Shown here: piece by piece, positions 43,869 to 50,540 of the stretch
How positions within the stretch are numbered: the stretch's first letter is position 1
Layout: every line of letters begins with the position of its first letter
Source of the DNA: 54-19 sp038210655
GTDB lineage: Bacteria; Chloroflexota; Chloroflexia; Chloroheliales; Chloroheliaceae
Length of the DNA stretch: 64,000 bases
Direction of reading: 5' to 3'
Assembly (NCBI GenBank): GCA_038210655.1
Contig: JBBQWM010000015.1
Location: 62,001 to 126,000 of the forward strand
Notes under the pieces: model-generated
The model's input: the letters and a program-made list of their open reading frames with translations, nothing else
Told to the model about the DNA's origin: nothing
Databases searched by the model: none
Made by a program: the position numbers and the translations under genes

Positions 43869-44390
43869 TCAATAGCCTAGTTTTTGGCAGATTTCTAGCA
43901 TTGGGCCGGTCGGGGGTACTTCGTTGATATGGTTATTATCAAGGTAGCAGAGACGGCCTTCGGGATCAATTAGCATCATCACCCGGTCGGGGACACCATA
44001 CTGATTTAGAACACCGTAGGCTTCACAGATTTTGCCGTGCGGCCAAAAATCTGCCAGTACTGGAAAGGATAACCGACCTAACCCAACCGTCCAGGCATTC
44101 ACCGAATCCGGGTTATCACAGCAGATGCCAAAAATCTGGACGTTCTGCTTGATAAGATCGCTGGCGATGCTTTCAACTGAAAGCACCTGCCGGGTTCAGG
44201 TGGGGGTAAAAGCAGCACTAAAGAAGACCAGTAGCACCGGTCTTCCCCTGTAATCTTCCAGTCGGTAGGTATCTTTATCGTGTTTGATAATACTTCCCGC
44301 TTTTTCGGAGGTGCCGGGAAGCTCAAACAAGGGAGCCTTATCACCTAGCTTCAGACCCGACCGAGTTTTCTCCTGGATTGAGGTTGTCAA
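43869..44390 (-). CDS. Selenocysteine-containing AhpE-like peroxiredoxin (in-frame TGA = Sec65)
   Basis: The frame starts at TTG 44390 behind AGGAG (8 nt), reads 64 codons, meets TGA at 44196-44198 and continues in the same frame for 108 more codons, giving 173 residues with Sec. Residues around it read LEDYRGRPVLLVFFSAAFTPT-U-TRQVLSVES, so the TGA takes the place of the peroxidatic Cys of peroxiredoxins (FFPxAFTxxC). The later part, FPVLADFWPHGKICEAYGV, is the AhpE-type signature, and the C-terminus is complete. Such enzymes reduce peroxides in the cytoplasm; Sec gives higher reactivity. A hairpin starting 5 nt after the TGA fits a bacterial SECIS, and selB is in the window. Cys-Cys in GICCDN might resolve the selenenic acid. 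Ordinary gene callers would report two fragments. A nonsense mutation is the alternative. Confidence 0.87.
44163..44191 (-). promoter_or_regulatory. Bacterial SECIS hairpin
   Basis: In the mRNA, 4 nt after the UGA, GGC-A-GGUGCUUUC pairs with GAAAGCAUC-GCC. That is 12 base pairs (one G-U) with a single bulged A and apical loop AGUU. The loop begins 17 nt after UGA and has G as its second base. Published rules for bacterial SECIS ask for a small apical loop with G in the first two positions, about 16-37 nt from UGA. Confidence 0.8.
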
Positions 44391-44461
44391 ACTTCTTCTC
44401 CTGTTATATCACTTCTCACTTTATCGTCACAGGTTTAAGCCAGGCAAACATCGTGCCAAGC

Positions 44462-45649
44462 TTAGCTAGGTTTGACCACAAAAGTGCCGTCTTTAACACG
44501 TACTTGCAAACGGTCTTCCACTTGCACCTGACCGACGCTGCTAACCACCGCCCCATCGGTCTCGCGGCTAACGACGGCATAACCACGTTCGAGAATCTGC
44601 TGGGGGTTTAACACTTTGAGGCGACTCAATTCGCCATTGAGTTCGGCCCGCCGCAGTTTTATCAGGTGGCGAAGTTGCAAAGTGCGCCGCTCGGACAGAT
44701 CGTACAAGCGCAGCCGTAACGAAGCGATCCGGGTAATCGGCGAGCCTCGATCCAGGCGGCGGTTAGTTTCTTCCAGTTGGGAGCGGTAATCGTCCAGACT
44801 ATTTTGCAAGAGGGTGTAAATTCGGTCGGTCAGGCTGGTCAATTCGTCGCGCAAATCGGCGATGTTGGGGACAACCAGTTCGGCGGCAGCACTGGGGGTG
44901 GGCGCACGCAAATCAGCCACATAATCCACTATCGTAAAATCGGTCTCATGACCGACCCCGGTCACAACTGGAATACGGCTGACAAAAACGGCGCGGGCGA
45001 CCCGCTCATCATTAAAGGCCCACAAATCTTCCAGCGAACCGCCCCCGCGTGCCACAATAATCACATCGACATCCGAGCGCCGATTGAGGGCCTGGAGTGC
45101 CGCCACGATCTGAGACGGGGCCGCCTCGCCCTGTACCTGAGTGGGCGAAAGGACTACCTGGGCTAGTGGGTAGCGCCGACTCAAGACGTTTAATATATCT
45201 TGCAGAGCGGCGGCGGTCGCCGAAGTAACTACCCCAATGACACGTGGACGTTCGGGCAAAGGCCGCTTACGTTCCGGCGCGAACAACCCTTCTTCATTCA
45301 GCCGTTGCTTCAAGGCTTCAAATTCCAGGTGTAATCGGCCCAACCCGTCCGGCTGCACCAGATCAACATAAAATTGAAGCTTGCCGGTTGCCTCGTAAAT
45401 ATCGAGCCGCCCGTGCATCACAAAGCTGGAACCATCGCTGGGGAGATGAGTTTGCCGCAGAGCGTTCGTTTTGAACAGCACACAAGGTAGCTGACCCGAC
45501 CCGTCCTTGAGATTGAAAAAGTAGTGACCGCTCGAAGGACGGCTACAACCCGACACTTCACCTTGAAGCCACAGGTCGCTCATGCGCTCGTCACATTCGA
45601 GCATTATTTTAAGGTAATATAGAGCTTCTGTTACCGAATAAATTTCCAT
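44462..45649 (-). CDS. xseA: Exodeoxyribonuclease VII large subunit
   Basis: 395 residues. The OB-fold N-terminal domain (LWLQGEVSGCSRPSSGHYFFNLKDGSGQL) is followed by the catalytic domain: GVVTSATAAALQDILNVLSRRYP, VIIVARGGGSLEDLWAFNDERVARA, PVVTGVGHETDFTIVDYVADLRAPTPSAAAE. A coiled-coil region and a C-terminal LERGYAVV follow. It degrades single-stranded DNA with the XseB small subunit, which is not adjacent. The Sec-peroxiredoxin lies 71 nt downstream on the same strand. Confidence 0.95.
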   Translation of the reverse strand: MEIYSVTEALYYLKIMLECDERMSDLWLQGEVSGCSRPSSGHYFFNLKDGSGQLPCVLFKTNALRQTHLPSDGSSFVMHGRLDIYEATGKLQFYVDLVQPDGLGRLHLEFEALKQRLNEEGLFAPERKRPLPERPRVIGVVTSATAAALQDILNVLSRRYPLAQVVLSPTQVQGEAAPSQIVAALQALNRRSDVDVIIVARGGGSLEDLWAFNDERVARAVFVSRIPVVTGVGHETDFTIVDYVADLRAPTPSAAAELVVPNIADLRDELTSLTDRIYTLLQNSLDDYRSQLEETNRRLDRGSPITRIASLRLRLYDLSERRTLQLRHLIKLRRAELNGELSRLKVLNPQQILERGYAVVSRETDGAVVSSVGQVQVEDRLQVRVKDGTFVVKPS

Positions 45650-45693
45650 TTTTACGCTAAATTTTTGATAAAGGCTAAAGGTCTATTATGGAT

Positions 45694-45780
45694 TTATCCC
45701 CATTTAGTACCAGTTATCCAGATTTTATCCCTACTTATCCCCATTTATCCCAAATTTACCCAAGTTTATCCCAATTATCC
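45694..45780. repeat. Helically phased TTATCC array
   Basis: Eight copies of a TTATCC core (one is TTTACC) begin at 45694, 45714, 45725, 45735, 45745, 45755, 45766 and 45775. All but the first step are 9-11 bp. Following bases are mostly C/A, giving TTATCCCCA, TTATCCAGA and TTATCCCAA, near the DnaA-box consensus TTATCCACA. The array lies upstream of xseA. Confidence 0.75.
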
Positions 45781-45842
45781 CAGGCCGCTAAATGCCTATC
45801 CGAAAATCAGTTTGTAAGAGATTGGTCCGCCTAAATCGAGGA

Positions 45843-45954
45843 GTGGATATATTAGAAAAATCTTCTAACATATACTTTTGAGTGGATTGGAGCAGGGTCT
45901 TCACGGTCACTCGTTTTTAGGGTTTGAACCCATGCAAAAATCTGACGCTCACCC
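45843..45954. repeat. MITE-like element, copy C (left-truncated)
   Basis: It matches the right half of copy B: palindromic TATTAGAAA...TTCTAA, then TTTTGAGTGG, TTTGAACCC, and the terminal TGCAAAAATCTGACGCTCAC. No left terminal repeat was seen. Confidence 0.7.
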
Positions 45955-45997
45955 GCTACTAACTATTAAGTTGCCTATTACATTCTGCATTCTGCAC

Positions 45998-46777
45998 TTA
46001 CTTATTGCGCTTTTTGCGCTTGCGGGCCAGGTAGTCCAGGATTACCAGGGTAGCGATTTCGGCCCGCTGGATCGTCACGGCGTGGGCCACACCGGGCAGA
46101 ATACACAACTCGCTATCCTTGATCGACCGCTGAATAGTAAGGGTTTGTTCCAGATTACCATAAGGATCGCGCTGACCAGTCATAACCAGAGTGGGCGCAC
46201 TGATCCGGCCCATCCCCTCCGGCGTAAAGTTGGGGTTTTCCAGCCACATCGCCCGTAGCTGTAGAGCCAGCGATTTCCAATAACCGGCCCCGCGTGGCGC
46301 GTGCTGCTGTTCGAGCGTCGCAGCCCAGGCCGCATAATTTTGCTCGATGTAATCCGGGTGCAGCGTTTCCAGCCCAGTCAGCACCGTCTCATCGTTGCAA
46401 TAATTAGCCCCGACGATCACCATTAGATCGACCATCTCAGGGTAACGCTGGGCCAGATCGAGCATGGTAATGGCCCCATCGCTGAACCCGACCATATGAG
46501 CTTTCGGAATATTCAGGTAGTTTAAGAGCGCGACCGCATCGTCCGCCAGCACGTCATAGCCGGTAAAGCGGTTGGCTGGATTATTGGTACGCCCGTGACC
46601 GCGATGCTCGAAAGCGATCACCCGATACTCCTGGGCGAAGCGATCAAATTGGTAGCTCCAATCGCTATGCGGGCCGATAATCCCGAACGCGCCATTATGT
46701 AACAACAAAGGCTCGGCCCCTTCCGGGCCAAGCAACTCGTAATAAAGCTCCAGATCACGAATAGATGCGTATGGCAT
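45998..46777 (-). CDS. Alpha/beta hydrolase
   Basis: 259 residues, no signal peptide. The oxyanion segment is LLLHNGAFGIIG, then VIAFEHRGHGRTNNP, nucleophile Ser in MVGFSDGAITML (GFSDG in place of the common GxSxG with Gly-Gly), acid in LVMTGQRDPYGNLE and His in LPGVAHAVTIQRAE. The triad is complete. It resembles small 3-oxoadipate enol-lactonase or haloperoxidase-like esterases; the substrate is not assignable. The C-terminus is strongly basic (ARKRKKRNK). Confidence 0.88.
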   Translation of the reverse strand: MPYASIRDLELYYELLGPEGAEPLLLHNGAFGIIGPHSDWSYQFDRFAQEYRVIAFEHRGHGRTNNPANRFTGYDVLADDAVALLNYLNIPKAHMVGFSDGAITMLDLAQRYPEMVDLMVIVGANYCNDETVLTGLETLHPDYIEQNYAAWAATLEQQHAPRGAGYWKSLALQLRAMWLENPNFTPEGMGRISAPTLVMTGQRDPYGNLEQTLTIQRSIKDSELCILPGVAHAVTIQRAEIATLVILDYLARKRKKRNK

Positions 46778-46847
46778 TTTTTTAGATGTTTGATATTAGA
46801 TATTAGAAATCAGATTTTAGAAGTTTGATATTGTAACTACACAGACC

Positions 46848-46909
46848 GGGCGACCACAAGGGTCGCCCCAACCTAAAATTCGTTGTAGGGGCGACCCTTG
46901 TGGTCGCCC
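46848..46909. repeat. GTAGGGGCGACC-type inverted repeat, copy 3
   Basis: 22-bp perfect arms (46848-46869, 46888-46909) carrying GGGCGACCACAAGGG, in reverse orientation to copy 1 judged by flanking homology. It is flanked by GATATTAGATATTAGA modules on both sides. Confidence 0.9.
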
Positions 46910-47010
46910 AAAGTAGATAAGCTTAGTAGTTACTTGATATTAGATATTAGATACAAGCTCAACTGCATCATTGATAATTGGCTGAATCCTAATTTCTGAC
47001 TTCTCTATTC

Positions 47011-47700
47011 CTAAGCCGGTTCGAGCAGCATAATGGTTTGACCGTATTCGACTGGCTGACCATTTTCGACCGAGACGCGAGCGCAACGACCCCGATGTTC
47101 GCTTTTGATCTCGTTCATAATCTTCATAGCCTCGATGATCCCGATGACCTGATCCTTCTCGACCATATCGCCTTCTTTGACGAAAGGAGTATCTTTGGGG
47201 TCGGGCGAACGATAGAAAGTACCGACCATAGGGGCTACGACTTTATGGAAGGAATCCTGCGGCGGTGCGCCAGGGTCCGGAATGACTGAACCAGGGGTCG
47301 GGGCCGAAGACATGGAAAGCGGCCTGGGTGATTCGTGAGCCGGGGCGGGAGCCGCATGCGCCACCTGGGGAGCCATCATAACCGGGGCCGGGGCCGGGTG
47401 TTCCCGCTTGATAACCAACCGATGCGCTCCGTTATCGCGTTCGAGCAAAAGCTCGGTAATCGAGTGGTCGTGAACCAGTTTAACAAATTCACGGACTTCC
47501 TCACTGCTAAATGGGCCAGATGAAGCAGGCGGAGAAATAGGAACCGTCGGTCGAGGGACGGTTGGAACAACCTCTTCGGCTTCTTTGACTGGCCTAAAAT
47601 TATCGGGGGCAGGCGGGTTGGTCGGGCGAGGATAGCCCCCTCGCCCGCTTCGGTTGTCATAACCGGTAGACCGATTTTGACGCGATCCAGGTATCGCCAT
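47011..47700 (-). CDS. accB: Biotin carboxyl carrier protein of acetyl-CoA carboxylase
   Basis: 229 residues from ATG 47700, one base after the efp stop. A disordered Arg/Gly/Pro-rich N-terminus (1-80) precedes a helical segment (EEVREFVKLVHDHSITELLLERDNGAHRLVIKRE), then an Ala/Pro linker. The biotinyl domain has the modified Lys in IGIIEAMKIMNEIKSE. It carries CO2 as carboxybiotin for fatty acid synthesis. The AccC subunit is not adjacent. The order M24 peptidase-efp-accB is conserved in many Gram-positives. Confidence 0.94.
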   Translation of the reverse strand: MAIPGSRQNRSTGYDNRSGRGGYPRPTNPPAPDNFRPVKEAEEVVPTVPRPTVPISPPASSGPFSSEEVREFVKLVHDHSITELLLERDNGAHRLVIKREHPAPAPVMMAPQVAHAAPAPAHESPRPLSMSSAPTPGSVIPDPGAPPQDSFHKVVAPMVGTFYRSPDPKDTPFVKEGDMVEKDQVIGIIEAMKIMNEIKSEHRGRCARVSVENGQPVEYGQTIMLLEPA

Positions 47701-47701
47701 T

Positions 47702-48259
47702 TTATGCACGCTCCACATACTTGCCGGTGCGCGTATCAACCTTAACTTTGTCCCCGGTATTAACAAACAAAGGAACCAGCACTTTTAAACCGGTCTCGGT
47801 CATCGCCGGTTTGGTTGCGCCGGTGGCAGTATCACCTTTAATACCCGGTTCGGTCGAAGTGACCTCCAAAATTACCGAAGGTGGAATTTCAAGGTCGATT
47901 GGCTCACCGTTATAAGTCAAAATATCAACTGTGTCACCCTCTCGGATGTAATACTTTACATCTCCGATTTGATCGTCCCGTAACATTACCTGATCGAACG
48001 TCTCGGTGTTCATGAAATGGAACTCCTCGCCGTCCTTATACTGAAACTGATCGGTCTCGCGCTCCAACCGCACATCATTGAACTTGGCTCCGGCCTGGAA
48101 CGTATTAACCGTATTAGAACCGGTCCGCAAATTCTTAAAAGAAATCTTGACCTGAGCGCTACCACGCCCAATCTTCTGGTGGTCAAATTCCAGAATTTTG
48201 AGCAATGCTCCGTCAATATCGACTGTCATTCCGCGCTTAATTTCACTGGTCGAAACCAT
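47702..48259 (-). CDS. efp: Translation elongation factor P
   Basis: 185 residues in three beta domains. The first loop reads QKIGRGSAQVKISFKNLRTGS, with Lys at the position that is modified in other bacteria (PGKGxA there; here IGRGSA has Arg at the tip, so the tip may be unmodified or Arg-type). EFHFMNTETFDQV and VKVDTRTGKYVERA are family signatures. EF-P relieves ribosome stalling at polyproline. Many proteins in this window have Pro-rich linkers. Coupled with accB one base downstream. Confidence 0.95.
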   Translation of the reverse strand: MVSTSEIKRGMTVDIDGALLKILEFDHQKIGRGSAQVKISFKNLRTGSNTVNTFQAGAKFNDVRLERETDQFQYKDGEEFHFMNTETFDQVMLRDDQIGDVKYYIREGDTVDILTYNGEPIDLEIPPSVILEVTSTEPGIKGDTATGATKPAMTETGLKVLVPLFVNTGDKVKVDTRTGKYVERA

Positions 48260-48288
48260 AAGAAAATCAATCCTCCTGCTAATAAGTT

Positions 48289-48368
48289 GTCAGCTATCAG
48301 GTGCCAGCTTCTGGGTAAAGAATTAGAAGGTTCTACTTCTACCACAAGACTTAAAGCCGATAGCTGAC
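48289..48368. repeat. Inverted repeat between the M24 peptidase gene and efp
   Basis: GTCAGCTATC (48289-48298) and GATAGCTGAC (48359-48368), with nearby CAGGTG/CACCTG, form a long loop. It may reduce read-through from the peptidase gene. Confidence 0.6.
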
Positions 48369-48377
48369 ACCTGCTAA

Positions 48378-49529
48378 CTACTGATAAAATCCATCTTTGA
48401 TCGCGCCAGTCAGGTTCTCGTAACCATCCGACGTGACCAATACAAGGTCCTCGATCCGCACGCCGCCCCACCCGGTCAGGTAGATACCCGGCTCGACACT
48501 ATGTACCATATTGGGAGCCAACAAAAGCCGGTTGGTTTTTCGCAGGCTAGGCGGTTCGTGAACCGCTAGACCGATCCCATGTCCAAGTGTATGCCCAAAA
48601 TTATCGCCGTAACCATAATTGCTGATAATATCGCGGGCTACTGCATCGGCCTGTTCGCAAGCTAGACCGGGTCGGATCGCTTCGCAAGCCCGCAATTGGG
48701 CTTCCAACACAATATTATAGATTTCCTTGAAACGAGCGGTCGGCTCCCCGATGCAAACCGTCCGAGTCATATCACTATTATACCCCAGATACCGCGCTCC
48801 CATATCAATGATAAGTGGTTCGCCCTCTTGCAACAAACGCTCGCTCGGAACGGCGTGCGGAGCGGAACCATTTGGGCCACTGGCGACAATCGTATCAAAG
48901 GCCAACGCCTCGCCGCCATATTCACGGATACGCCGCTCGATCTGCCACGCAATATATTTTTCGCTCACACCGGCCTGGAGCAAGGGCCGCGTCTCGTTAA
49001 AAGCCCGGTCGCTAATCGAGATTGCTTTGCGGAGTAACAGCAATTCTTCCTGGTCTTTGATAAGCCGCAGCGGTTCGACAAAACCCTTCAGGCCGATAAG
49101 TTCGGCGGCGTTTTCGAGTTGCTGCACGATCTCGGCATAAAAATCAAAAACCAGGGCAATCGACTCAAAGCCAACCTTTTTCAGCCCGTTCTCTTTTATC
49201 AACCGGACAATCGTAGCAGCGAACGGTTCAGCCTGATTGTAAGTTACTACTTCAAAACCGGCCGGGCCAGCTTCTTTTTCGGCTTCATCGGTATACAGAA
49301 AATTGGTAATCAAAAAGGCCGAGCGCCGGGTAATCAGCAAAAACCCGGCTGTCTCATTGGGTGGTAAGTCGCCTGCACTGTAGCCACTCAGGTAACGCCG
49401 ATTGGCAAAATGGCTGACCAAAAAGCCATCCAACTTTTGGGCTTCCAACCGGGCCTGCAAAGCCGCCACCCGCGCCGCATAACGAGCAGGACTGCCATTC
49501 TGTTTTATTTCTTCGCTCAGAAGTTGCAT
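48378..49529 (-). CDS. M24 family Xaa-Pro peptidase
   Basis: 383 residues. The creatinase N-domain (LQARLEAQKLDGFLVSHFANRRYLSGY) is followed by metal ligands in IIDMGARYLGYNSDMTRTVCIG, GHTLGHGIGLAVHEPP, SVEPGIYLTGWGGVRIED. All five are present. It cleaves peptides with proline in the second position. The gene next to efp and accB matches the Bacillus yqhT-efp-accB arrangement. It is only distantly similar to the M24 gene at 7682. Confidence 0.93.
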   Translation of the reverse strand: MQLLSEEIKQNGSPARYAARVAALQARLEAQKLDGFLVSHFANRRYLSGYSAGDLPPNETAGFLLITRRSAFLITNFLYTDEAEKEAGPAGFEVVTYNQAEPFAATIVRLIKENGLKKVGFESIALVFDFYAEIVQQLENAAELIGLKGFVEPLRLIKDQEELLLLRKAISISDRAFNETRPLLQAGVSEKYIAWQIERRIREYGGEALAFDTIVASGPNGSAPHAVPSERLLQEGEPLIIDMGARYLGYNSDMTRTVCIGEPTARFKEIYNIVLEAQLRACEAIRPGLACEQADAVARDIISNYGYGDNFGHTLGHGIGLAVHEPPSLRKTNRLLLAPNMVHSVEPGIYLTGWGGVRIEDLVLVTSDGYENLTGAIKDGFYQ

Positions 49530-49634
49530 TCTGCTTGATCCCGTTTCCTATTCTAAAAACTCTCTTTCAGGTTCAAGATTATACCATAAACCGGGCTTCG
49601 CTGGTGCAGTCTTCTTTGTAACCTCTGGCTCCCA

Positions 49635-49643
49635 TGATATAAT
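49635..49643 (+). promoter_or_regulatory. Extended -10 element
   Basis: TGATATAAT lies 40 nt before the ATG at 49683; a weak TTTGTA sits 17 nt upstream of the TATAAT. Confidence 0.5.
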
Positions 49644-49682
49644 ACCTCCATTGATGGCAACCAAACAAGGAAAGCGAGAAGG

Positions 49683-50411
49683 ATGCAGGCAAACCGAACG
49701 AATGGCTATAACCAGAACCTAAAAATGAAAGTAACTACGGCGGCTCCAGCCAAAACGATGACCGCCACCCAAAACCGACCTCCCAGACGGCGCAGTCGGC
49801 TCCGCCTCTGGCTTATCATTCTGCTGCTCCTACTCCTAATATTGCTCCTGGCCCCCTTTGTGATCGTCCAGCTAATCAATTCTACCAACGAAAACCGAAT
49901 GTACGATAATGTCGAGCAAATCCCGGCCCGACCGGTCGCTATCGTTTTTGGGGCCGGACTACAACGCAACGGCAACCCTAGCCCGATCCTGGCCGACCGC
50001 CTTAACGGAGCAATCTCGCTCTACAAGGCTGGTAAAGTGCAGCGCCTTTTGCTAACCGGCGACAATGTGACTAGCATAGAAGTAAACTCGATGCGTAGCT
50101 ACGCCATCCGGCAGGGCGTACCGGCCTCGGCCCTTCTGAGCGACAACGCCGGGTTGCGTACCTACGATAGTTGCTACCGGGCTTCCCACACTTTTGGTAT
50201 AACAAGCGCAATCCTGGTCACACAAGCCTATCACCTGCCCCGCGCCCTTTATTTATGCAACGCGCTTGGCCTGGAAGCAGTCGGCCTCAAAGCGGGCCTC
50301 AATAGCGAGTACCCCGGCCAGACTTACAATAACAGCCGCGAATTCGCCGCCACCTTTGTCTCATGGCTTGACATAACTATATTTCGCCCTAAGCCGGAGC
50401 AGGAAAAATAG
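49683..50411 (+). CDS. SanA/YdcF-like DUF218 membrane protein
   Basis: 242 residues. A basic N-terminus and one transmembrane helix (about 38-62, LWLIILLLLLLILLLAPFVIV) are followed by a DUF218 domain: PVAIVFGAGL, LADRLNGAISLYKAGKVQRLLLTGD, SMRSYAIRQGV and VTQAYHLPRAL. SanA-type proteins act at the cell envelope and affect barrier function; the chemical activity is not firmly known. It is followed by an unrelated protease gene 130 nt later. Confidence 0.88.
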   Translation: MQANRTNGYNQNLKMKVTTAAPAKTMTATQNRPPRRRSRLRLWLIILLLLLLILLLAPFVIVQLINSTNENRMYDNVEQIPARPVAIVFGAGLQRNGNPSPILADRLNGAISLYKAGKVQRLLLTGDNVTSIEVNSMRSYAIRQGVPASALLSDNAGLRTYDSCYRASHTFGITSAILVTQAYHLPRALYLCNALGLEAVGLKAGLNSEYPGQTYNNSREFAATFVSWLDITIFRPKPEQEK

Positions 50412-50540
50412 GGGATAATGCAGAATGATCTATCACCAAACCACCAGATAGAACGACGTTGCATACAAATCTGAAACCGTGTATATTGTGGTGCATGGGT
50501 TTTTATTGTGATAAGACTATATTCACAAAGGGTCTGGTGA

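Noticed and set aside
44196..44390. The 64-residue fragment ending in FSAAFTPT as a separate gene or pseudogene
   Set aside because: The frame continues past the TGA into the rest of the same fold, with a SECIS-like hairpin. A selenoprotein explains both pieces.
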